Shown: positions 11,640 through 24,630 of the stretch, piece by piece
Layout of the letters: each line of letters opens with the position of its first letter
Position numbering within the stretch: the stretch's first letter is position 1
DNA from: Symbiodinium natans
Lineage: Eukaryota > Sar > Dinophyceae > Suessiales > Symbiodiniaceae
Length of the DNA: 64,000 bases
Direction: 5' to 3'
Assembly (NCBI GenBank): GCA_905221605.1
Contig: CAJNDS010002105.1
Location: 310,001-374,000, forward strand
The notes under the pieces: generated by a model
Databases searched by the model: none
Seen by the model: only the letters and a program-made list of their open reading frames with translations
What the model was told of the DNA's origin: nothing
Program-made: the position numbers and the translations under genes

Positions 11640-12752
11640 TCACTCGCTGTAGCCCTTGACGTGCTTCTTGCGTAACTTGTCTCGGTTCACCTCAGGGAGG
11701 TCCAAGACCTCCGCTCTGGCTCTCGAGCTGAGCAGCAGCTTGAGCCGGCGATTGCCTTTAGGAGCAAATCCACCATCTTGACGAAGCATAGGCTCGACTT
11801 CAAGGCCAAGACAGTGAGGTAGCGGTGGCCCACCATACTCAGAGATGAGCCAAGCCCGCAGTACCTGGTAAGCCAAGATCCGGCTGCAGTCAAACATGTG
11901 ACCGCATGCTCTTACCATGCAAACCGTGAGATTGGAGGTCGTAGCGGCCGCTTCCTGGTGTTTTTCAGCTATGGCTGAAAAGTGCGCAGTAACTGCGGGA
12001 TCTACGTTGCGGTCCGCCAGCCCATGCAGCCACAGGACAGGCGTGCTTCGATGCACCATGGCCCTCACGCCAGCTTCGGTGTCCAAGCCCGCTTGCTCGA
12101 AGCGCTGGCCTCCACGAGCAGACGATGCAAGCGCAACGACACCCTGCACCTCACAGCGCAACGCTGCAGCCCACACAGCGGGGCCGCCAAACGAGAAGCC
12201 AATGAGAACTACCGGCAGCGGGCCGTAGCGATCTCTCATGAAAGACACAGCTGCCACCACATCATCCGCTGCAATTTGCAAGGAGCGGAGGTGCTTTAGC
12301 CTGCGCTTCGGCCACGCCACACCACCGACGCAATGACGCCAGGAGATTTGAAGGCAGGCACAAATTGGGCCATTTTGGCCATTTTGGCCATTTTCACGGC
12401 CCATCGGCTCTCCCATCGGCTCTCCATCAAAGTCCAGGTTCACACCGCTGGCGAAGCTGGCACCAAGCCGGGCGTAGATGGAGTTGCGAGCAGCTCTGGA
12501 TGTCCTTTTTGTCAGAGGCAAACCCCGGTCGGCCACATCGACCCCTGGACCCATTCCACCATTGCTTCCTGGAGCCATGATCAGGATCTGTTCAGGCTGC
12601 CTCCTCGGCGCGTACACGATTCCGGGCACTGCGCCCACTGCCCCTGAAGAGAGCGGAATCTCCACATCCGCCCCATACTGCCAGATGTTCGTCTGTGTGA
12701 TCTGTGGCCCTCGTCTCACAGGAGCAGCAGCTGATGCAGGTCGGCGGGCCAT
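11640..12752 (-). CDS. Alpha/beta hydrolase, KANL3/TEX30-like
   Basis: A single open frame of 370 aa counted from the methionine in MARRPASAAAP. That start is chosen over one 74 codons upstream because the hydrolase fold begins soon after it. The nucleophile elbow is VVLIGFSFGG (Ser187), the acid is in WLHGLADRNVDP (Asp247) and the histidine is in CGHMFDC (His285). The SWRHC and AADDVVAAVSFM segments between strand and elbow match the KANL3/TEX30/dienelactone-hydrolase-like group. The substrate is unknown. Between the core strands two in-frame tandem repeats (MGEPMG and NGQNGQNG) are inserted, encoded by a duplicated 12-bp unit and a triplicated 9-bp unit near 12368-12425. A retained short intron there is an alternative. 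The C-terminal tail is basic. Confidence 0.8.
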   Translation of the reverse strand: MARRPASAAAPVRRGPQITQTNIWQYGADVEIPLSSGAVGAVPGIVYAPRRQPEQILIMAPGSNGGMGPGVDVADRGLPLTKRTSRAARNSIYARLGASFASGVNLDFDGEPMGEPMGRENGQNGQNGPICACLQISWRHCVGGVAWPKRRLKHLRSLQIAADDVVAAVSFMRDRYGPLPVVLIGFSFGGPAVWAAALRCEVQGVVALASSARGGQRFEQAGLDTEAGVRAMVHRSTPVLWLHGLADRNVDPAVTAHFSAIAEKHQEAAATTSNLTVCMVRACGHMFDCSRILAYQVLRAWLISEYGGPPLPHCLGLEVEPMLRQDGGFAPKGNRRLKLLLSSRARAEVLDLPEVNRDKLRKKHVKGYSE

Positions 12753-13074
12753 TGCTCTGAAAATCACCAGCACATTGCCGGCACTGACTAGAACTTCGGC
12801 CGCATTCTGCACCCAACGCCCATCCCTAAACCAAATACTGGGGAGGGTCTTCCGATTCTTCCTCGATGGGGGTGGATGAACGGTGAAGGTTGGTCTGTGC
12901 GGACTTACTGAAGCCTTGGAGGTCAGCAAACGATTCGAAATTGGCTGGGACTCAGACTCGGGTTGATGACACAAAGGGTCTCCGAGAGTAAGCCCTGGAT
13001 ATCATTTGAAATATCCTTGACCAAAAAGGACGCCCCGAGATGCTCCGCTGAGGCCTCCTGGTTGCTTGTGTGTA

Positions 13075-13185
13075 CGTGGGTAGTGGGTGGGTTAGTGGGT
13101 GGATTAGTAGGTGGATTAGTGGGTGGGTGGGCGGGTGGGTGGGCGGGTGGGTGGAAGGGTGGGTGGAAGGGTGGAAGGGCGCGTT
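13075..13185. repeat. G-rich GGGTGGGTGGGC tandem repeat
   Basis: (GTGGGTGGATTA)n grading into (GGGTGGGCGGGTGG)n on the plus strand. There are many runs of three G, so G-quadruplex formation is possible. Frames through it are Gly/Trp or Pro/Thr low complexity. Confidence 0.85.
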
Positions 13186-13534
13186 TTAAAGCTCTGGAGC
13201 TTGGCGCTGTGACCGGTCTTGCTTAGCAAGCAGTTGGGGCACAGGAGACTGCGCAAGAGACTGCTCAATAGAGGGTTCGTTCTGACGTGTCTGCCAGGTC
13301 TGCTAGGTGACATGCTGCGTTGGCTTGGGACTGCACTGCGGCAGGGCTGTAGCAAGACCAGGTCGCTTTGTACAGGCGCTCTCAGCCCCATCCGCCACCT
13401 CCTTTCGTCCAACCTTTGGAGGTTGGCGGTCTGTCCTGTGATCTGCCACCAAAACCTCCACCTCGCGCAAAAGACACGGCTGCAATGCCAATATGGTCTA
13501 TACACATCTATACACGGTCGACTTCTCTGAAGGG

Positions 13535-18113
<4,579 letters not shown>

Positions 18114-18279
18114 CTGAGGCACGCGGGACTGGGATCATCTGCTTTGACTTGGTGCTCCATGTGACAAGCCTTGATAAGCTGTGACCCAGGCCTCGAGGAC
18201 TGTCGCGAGCATCGCCTGAGCCTGGCAACGCTTCCATCTGGGCAGGCTCTCTGCAAAACACGCCTGAAAGCCAGCTTTT

Positions 18280-18720
18280 TCATGGCTTGAGCGCTCCGCC
18301 CATGCCCTTTCCAACCCATCTCTTGGCCGACATGGCCGCTGCAGTTTGTGCCTCGACGATAAGAGGATAAGAGTCTTGCTCGTCTGTCGATTCTACAGCA
18401 TATTGCACTCGGGGCTGCGGCGGATGCACCTTTGCCACCACCACCTGAAGCGAGGAACATGTTGCAGCATGCTGCCTTGTGAAAGCCCGTGTAAGCATCA
18501 GCAACACGGCGCCATCCGTGCCCAACCCGACCTTGATCCTTCTTCGTCAGCGCCACGTTGGCTTTGACGATATCCTTCGCAATGTCCTCTACCGTGTAAC
18601 CTGTGCAACGGCTGGGCAGGCAGAATGGTCTGCGGACAACTCTCACATTGCCTTCTGGTACACCACCCCTGTCAGGTACGGCACCAATGATGATGGTTTT
18701 CACCTTGGGCCGCCGTCTGT
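18280..18720 (-). CDS. Exons of a folded domain, probably the N-terminus of the Gly-Tyr gene
   Basis: Exon 18600-18532 (ACAG|G acceptor, AAG|GTCGGG donor) encodes YTVEDIAKDIVKANVALTKK. A second exon starts at 18444 after CTTCAG and encodes VVVAKVHPPQPRVQYAVEST, DEQDSYPLIVEAQTAAAMSA and KRWVGKGMGGA. An upstream piece, KTIIIGAVPD, lies near 18700. These are ordinary globular sequence, directly upstream and in the same direction as the Gly-Tyr exons, so I infer one gene. The domain was not identified. Small nucleic-acid-binding folds were considered without a firm match. Confidence 0.5.
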
Positions 18721-18767
18721 TGTCCCACCACTACGTCCACGAAGCCCTTCCAGATTCAACGTAGCAA

Positions 18768-18832
18768 AACATAGCATAAACATAGCATAAACATAGCATA
18801 GCATAGCATAGCATAGCATAGCATAACATAAT
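18768..18832. repeat. (ATAGC) / CATAGCATAAA tandem repeat
   Basis: Three CATAGCATAAA copies followed by six GCATA pentamers, then CATAAC variants. It is intergenic or intronic. Confidence 0.85.
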
Positions 18833-19813
18833 CTGACATGACATAACATAAAGTTCAATTTTGAAATTAGCGAGCTTGTTATACGCAACATTCAGTTTTT
18901 ACATCGCTATGTTGAAAACTGATTATGGTTTAACGATGAGGATACTGCGTTAACTATAACAGTTGGTCTTTCTTGTATTGCCCTGAAAAACCAAAAAATG
19001 ACGAGGCTGCAAAACTGGGCTGTTGCAGGGTTGCTTCTTCGCAGCGGGCAGCAAAAAAGAAAGATGTGCCGCTGTACACGTTCACGACACGCGTCAAGCC
19101 GACAAATGCAGAGTCAGGGTTCTCATAAATTATGAACTCACACACATGGATGTATCCTTGAAATCATTCTTCTGCCATGCTCCGTTCCTTCCCTTCCCTC
19201 TTCGCTGTGTCCTTCATGTGAGCGACGTGCAGCATTTCGAAACCCTGAACTGGCATAGCTTGGAGGCGGGACTGTGAACGTCAATGTCATGGGACGCTTT
19301 CCTCACCTTCGGAGTTTTAGAAGTAGGGTTAGCGCGATTGCGCGCGAAATTTCAAAAAAGCATGTACGGCCTGTCTGCATCCAGACTGCCTGGCTATCTG
19401 CTCGAACTCCTCCCCCATTACCGTAGGCTTGCGACACGGCTGTAGAAAACACATCGACGCACGCATCAAAGGTGTGGGGCAGCCACGGGCGTCCGTCCCA
19501 TCAACAAATACAGGGACTCATGCTTTCGAATGGCATGCTGTTGCTGCTGTGTCTGGGCCCTTGGCAACCGACTTCAAAGCGGTGATGGACGAAATCTGGC
19601 CAAGAAATGTGCTATGCTTGGAGGTCGCTGGGTTAAGAAAACAGTCACTTGGGGACCGGTCTGTGCCGCAGCAGAACTCAGCAGAGCAAAGCTACGCAAA
19701 GCTGTTGCCTTTGGAGGCTCTTGGACAGTCTTTTCATCCGTAGCCAACATGTGCCAGCTCCTCAACCGAAGCACTTTGCCGCAAATGGGATAGTTCAACA
19801 ATGTTAAGATTCG

Positions 19814-20800
19814 TTAAGGCTCTTGCCCAATACTGGCTTCGCTCAGATGATCACGCCAGTCCATGACAGCTGAAATTGCCTTCATCCAGGTCAATGCTCG
19901 AATGTACTGGTTAGCATGTTGAAATAACTTGTACTTGAACCTGGGAGATCTGCTCCATGTAAGAGTCCGCTTTCGGCGACCAAAGAAAGGCCTCGCATAT
20001 TTACCCGGCTTCTCCCACATGTTCCGTATGTCCATGCTAAAACCCTGCTAAATCCTGCTAAGCATGGGGTGTCATTTGCCTGAATTGTCACATCAAGGCG
20101 CCGCGTTAGAACTTTCCGCCTCCACCAGTGTCACATCACATCAAGCGCTTCTCGAATAGAATCCAGCCAAGGAAAGCCTTACGGAGTACTCCTTGTTGAA
20201 GACCTCCATGATCTGATTCACAGACTTCTCCTGCCAAATGAAATGACTCGAGGCTCAAGTGAACATGAGTCACATGTGTGTGCCTGCCTGGTCAGGAGTC
20301 AAGTTCCAGTACGGGTATAGCAGGTGGTCGCACCTGAAAGGTCGTGCTTGCAGCCTCACAATATCCCTCGAGAACATAAATGCACAACTCACCACAGGAA
20401 AAACACCCTGCAGCCATCCAGCCTTTTGCTACTAAGGGATGCATCCTTACATCATTGGTCGCATTTGCTGGTACTCACACATGCAAAGAAACCCCCCATG
20501 AAACGAAGCCGAGCTGTTGTCCCCCTCAATCTTGGCAGCTATTTCGTCCAAGGCCTATCAGGATCAAAATGTGTCGAAACGACCCCCGTGGCTTCGTATA
20601 GACCATGCAGCGTCATGCACCTGAACTTTTTCGTCGGCCGGCTCTGTTTGGGCACTGCCTCAAGGATCTGCGGGACCCCAGAGCGCATCAACAGCAATCG
20701 CAAGTTTCTTTCTTGGCAAGCGATTTGCAGTGGTGCTCCTGCCCCAGCTTCGCAAGAGACTGTAACTTCGTTGTGATTTCAATGTCATCTGCTTTTCATG
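19814..20800 (-). CDS. Multi-exon gene, unknown protein with C-terminus at the left
   Basis: Minus-strand exons in order: DDIEITTKLQSLAKLGQEHH (about 20785-20700), ALDEIAAKIEGDNSSASFHG (about 20550-20490), EKSVNQIMEVFNKEYS (about 20233-20185, followed by a GTAAGG donor), and a terminal exon reading FKYKLFQHANQYIRALTWMK, then AISAVMDWRDHLSEASIGQEP and a stop at 19814. The sequence is helical and plausible. The family is not recognised. Confidence 0.5.
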
Positions 20801-21190
20801 AAAACATGGCGAAGTCTTTCTGCAGGACATGGCCGTTCAGCTTTCCAAACGCTCAGAATGCTCAATGAACTGACCGATGCACAGCGGCTTACCACACCCA
20901 CCCACACACACACACACGCACCTTGTGGCGTGGAAGGACACTTTTCCGCGTCTTGTTTGCTCAGTCTGCGAACAAGTAGTTCAGATCTGCGAACTGTTGA
21001 AGTCTTTGTACATGGCGTCGATGTGATCAAGTTGTTCAACGTTTGCCAATGCCGTTTTCCAGCTGGGCAACGAACCGAGTGACATTTTAATCCGACGCCG
21101 AGAGCGACCTTGATGATTAGAGCTAATTCTGGAATCCAAGAACTTAAGGAAGTTTTAAAAACATCTTCTCCGTCCTACCAAGCTAAAAAC

Positions 21191-21237
21191 GGCAGGTCGA
21201 TGGGGGGGTAGAGATATGATAAGCCCCTCAACCTGCC
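21191..21237. other. Imperfect hairpin
   Basis: GGCAGGT at 21191-21197 pairs with ACCTGCC at 21231-21237, and an inner GGGG pairs with CCCC (about 21224-21227). It lies 140 bp left of the (CAA)n array. It could be a small RNA fold or chance. Confidence 0.4.
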
Positions 21238-21377
21238 TCCTTTTGCCTTTGCCTCAAATTACCCAGCTATGAACGAGTAAACCTGGGTGTGCAAAATCTG
21301 CTTCTGTTAATCAGAACACTAAGCCAAACAAAGCAGAATCAGGAAAACCCAAAAAGCCCAAACAAAAAGCAAGAAAC

Positions 21378-22016
<639 letters not shown>

Positions 22017-22140
22017 TTTTTGCATTGCACTCACTGCCAGAATCAGCATGTGGACCTCTGATCACTTTGGATCCTCGGCAAGTCGGCTACTCTGTATCCG
22101 CCTTGGGAGCTCCAGCAGTCTTTGCTAGTTTGTACTTCAC

Positions 22141-22213
22141 GCCCCTCGGGGCTGCTGAAGATTGTTGTGCACAGCTATGTTCGAGTATGTGGAATGCATC
22201 CGCCCCTCGGGGC
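22141..22213. repeat. Two GCCCCTCGGGGC mini-hairpins, 61 bp apart
   Basis: The 12-mer GCCCCTCGGGGC at 22141-22152 and 22202-22213 forms a 5-bp stem with a 2-nt loop. Both are followed by TGC. They differ from the GGAGG family and sit close to the 3' end of the element. Confidence 0.7.
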
Positions 22214-22500
22214 TGCGATAGCGCTGTGCTGGCTGGGCACCCTACGACCGCTTCCTACTGGCTCACCTGCACCCGCGACTGCAGCAGTGCCGGCTGGCCC
22301 CTATGTTGTGTTGCAGGCTATCGCTGTACGCTAGCTGAGTTTGGTGTGATTAAGGCGGGCAAGGATGATATAGAAGGTCTCACCCGCCTTTGTTATTTCA
22401 CAGTCCGGCCTTTTGGACTTCGGGAGGATCGCTTCCTCCAGATTGCCAGGTCTCACTACCTGCTATACTGAATCTGCTTTGGCAGAGTACTGAAGGATGT

Positions 22501-22519
22501 TCAGGAGGAAACCTCCTGA
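22501..22519. repeat. GGAGG hairpin, site 1
   Basis: TCAGGAGG-AAA-CCTCCTGA is a perfect 8-bp stem with a 3-nt loop. It is followed by CCTGAAGCATTGAA, a flank shared with site 2. Confidence 0.9.
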
Positions 22520-22937
22520 CCTGAAGCATTGAAACAAAGAAGAAATCGGAGCGGGCAGGGAGGCCGCCTCCGATATCAAGTACTCATCCCTGCAAAAGGG
22601 TGAAGAGTAAGCGCGGCTACCCCGACACCCTACTGTGAGTCACTGCGTCCAGCACCCACGCACCAGCTGTTTAGCGAGCCGTACCTCTGGTGAGGCCGAC
22701 ACTCAGCGTTCCCGTCTAGTGACGTCTCACACAGGTAACGCTAGACAACTGGCAGAGGGCCGTAGGCAGAGCTCACCATGGCGGCCTTGCCCGTTCCAAG
22801 TAGAATGCCCAAATTTGATGCAGGGGAGCTGAGCTTGCGAAGCCTGGCCTGGGACGCCTTTCGCGGCTCCTGGGGCCAGCGCTGCGACAGGGCAAAACTT
22901 CACGCCTGGTCGAGAAGATGTGGAGCTAAGGATATGC

Positions 22938-22952
22938 AGGAGGAAACCTCCT
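22938..22952. repeat. GGAGG hairpin, site 2
   Basis: AGGAGG-AAA-CCTCCT is a 6-bp stem, with outer GATA/TATC pairing across small bulges. The flank TCTGAAGCAATGAA matches site 1, so the two are copies of a module of about 35 bp. Confidence 0.9.
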
Positions 22953-23123
22953 TATCTGAAGCAATGAATCAATAGGTTCAAGATAACGGTAAGATAGAAT
23001 TAAGAAAATTAACAAAAGTGCATGACAACTAGAGTAGATCAAGATTGCCAGCTTGCTGACTGAAAAGAGAATTAATGATTGTAGTTTGCCTGAAGCGCAA
23101 GCTGCTCACAACAGAAAGTTCCA

Positions 23124-23411
23124 TCAAGTGCGGGCATGCATGCTGGTGCCAACGAGATGATTAGCTGCAAGCAATGCTATCTTGAGAGCACTCCCTGCCT
23201 GATTGTTCAGAGCATCGGTTGACGTCAGCCAAATGCAGCCTGCATCGCGAGCGGTGTGCTCGGCATGGGGTAGGTGGATGGGATCTCCATTGTGCAACAC
23301 AGTCTCAGGCAAGATTTCTTCCTCATAGCCGCTGATGGTCACAAAAAGCCATCTGCTATTGTTGCAAGGCTGGACAAGTGATATTGCAATCCCTTGCTGG
23401 AGAAGCTCCAT
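23124..23411 (-). CDS. Retroelement ORF F, 95 aa, unknown
   Basis: The last ORF of the element, from ATG to stop. It begins MELLQQGIAISLVQPCNNSR and contains WLFVTISGYEEEILPETVLH. The composition is globular with no recognised motif. It lies 240 nt after ORF E, and three hairpin cores (sites 3 and 4) sit in the gap. Its small size makes a chance ORF possible, but strand and context favour a gene. Confidence 0.5.
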   Translation of the reverse strand: MELLQQGIAISLVQPCNNSRWLFVTISGYEEEILPETVLHNGDPIHLPHAEHTARDAGCIWLTSTDALNNQAGSALKIALLAANHLVGTSMHART

Positions 23412-23463
23412 TGCACTTTAATGTATGAAGAAGGTCTCAAGAACATGAAATTCGAACAACGTG

Positions 23464-23476
23464 GGAGGAAGCCTCC
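23464..23476. repeat. GGAGG hairpin, site 3
   Basis: GGAGG-AAG-CCTCC is a single core in the gap between ORFs E and F, 53 nt before the ORF F start in the sense direction. Confidence 0.85.
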
Positions 23477-23623
23477 TAATGAAAGAAATAGAGACACTAG
23501 TATCAACCTCTGTGCTAAATGGAGTTCTGCCATACTTATGCATGGTTTAGCTGAGAGTTGCACCTTCAAATGTGCCGATTTAGGTGTTGAAAAGTGTACA
23601 GGGAACCGGCAGGTGCAAGAAGG

Positions 23624-23649
23624 GGAGGAATCCTCCGGAGGTAGCCTCC
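23624..23649. repeat. GGAGG tandem hairpin pair, site 4
   Basis: GGAGGAATCCTCC then GGAGGTAGCCTCC, back to back with a 13-bp period. On the sense strand the pair starts three nucleotides after the stop codon of ORF E. Confidence 0.92.
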
Positions 23650-23651
23650 AC

Positions 23652-24215
23652 TCAGACTGTGAGTCCTGCCGAAATTGTGGTCCACTGTGCGATCGCTATG
23701 TTCATTTCCGCATCCTCTGCAAAGAACTCATCACGCACCTGCCCGACCTCTTGTTGATACTGAGCGTCAAGATGCGGAGGAAGCATACTTGACGTATACC
23801 GGATAATGTGCGTCTCACGATAGAAGCTCTCGAGTTCGGTGAGGATCACGCTGTAGTACCACGTTCCTTGGGTGGTGGGAAGCTCGGTGAACCTCATCAG
23901 GCTTAAGTATCGTAGGCTGATGCTCCGCAACTTTTGGCGCCGGGACGCCTTGATTTCACGCCATTCATCATATCCGGGCAATGACTGTACTGCCCAAAGT
24001 AGTGTCTTCATCCTCTCTGCTTGGAGCACCTCATGTGCATAGTTCATGAACTGAGCGAGGATTTTCACCTTGTGAGTGTTGAAATACTCCGCAACCCTTG
24101 TGCTGGTAGTCTCGGAGGAGATGTTCTGGTCTTCTGCAACTACCTGCTGGTGCACGAGAGCAACCAGGAGCGGAGTGAGCGCTTGCACCAAGCTAGTGCT
24201 CTCCATTGGAAACAC
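23652..24215 (-). CDS. Retroelement ORF E, 187 aa, unknown helical protein
   Basis: An intact frame, starting MFPMESTSLVQALTPLLVAL. It is mostly helix-forming (YFNTHKVKILAQFMNYAHEV, EWREIKASRRQKLRSISLRY), with a central basic patch and an acidic C-terminal part (DEFFAEDAEMN). No catalytic motif is seen and no family is recognised. The hairpin pair at site 4 follows its stop immediately. It starts 415 nt after ORF D. Candidate roles (RNP or coat component, adaptor) are speculation. Confidence 0.65.
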   Translation of the reverse strand: MFPMESTSLVQALTPLLVALVHQQVVAEDQNISSETTSTRVAEYFNTHKVKILAQFMNYAHEVLQAERMKTLLWAVQSLPGYDEWREIKASRRQKLRSISLRYLSLMRFTELPTTQGTWYYSVILTELESFYRETHIIRYTSSMLPPHLDAQYQQEVGQVRDEFFAEDAEMNIAIAQWTTISAGLTV

Positions 24216-24544
24216 AGGTGTTGATGGCTGATTTCGAGGTGAGAATGGCTACTGCCAACAGAAGTGTGAATCGGTTTCTTATGGCAGGCAGGCAGTGACC
24301 ATTGCTAACAAGCATGCAAGGGCTCTAGCTGAAGGCTGCACAGCTCAGGAACTAGGAACTGCAGAAGGAAGTGCCTGCCACTGCTTGTGGACTTCGCGAC
24401 GCCAAGCTCACCTGGGCAATGTGCAGGTAGAGGGTGGGGGAACTCCTCTTATTGCATGCAAAGAGAGACAACTCGTTCAGGCTGTATCAAAGTCTTTGTT
24501 GCCTTAAGCAGAGGGCGTACATGCTGTCTACTTTAAAATGAAGT

Positions 24545-24570
24545 GGAGGAAACCTCCGGAGGAAGCCTCC
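24545..24570. repeat. GGAGG tandem hairpin pair, site 5
   Basis: GGAGGAAACCTCC then GGAGGAAGCCTCC with a 13-bp period, in the 415-nt gap between ORFs D and E, 60 nt past the ORF D stop. Nothing else is recognised in that gap. Confidence 0.93.
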
Positions 24571-24630
24571 CACTGCGAAAGTAGACCACAGCAGAACGAA
24601 TTCGGTACAGGTGAAACTGCTGAAGACGCT

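Larger units (their letters stand above)
22017..23123 (-). other. 3' non-coding region of the retroelement
   Basis: About 1.1 kb after ORF F with no minus-strand gene. It holds two related hairpin modules (22501-22519 and 22938-22952) with a shared flank CTGAAGCA(T/A)TGAA, and two GCCCCTCGGGGC palindromes (22141 and 22202). The plus-strand 148-codon frame here is judged a shadow. This region would be the template recognised by the element's reverse transcriptase. Confidence 0.55.

Noticed and set aside
12361-12420. Resemblance of GGCCATTTTGGCC repeats to the dinoflagellate spliced-leader core (CCATTTTGGCTCAAG)
   Set aside because: The CTCAAG end and following donor are absent. It is a 9-bp repeat within the hydrolase ORF.
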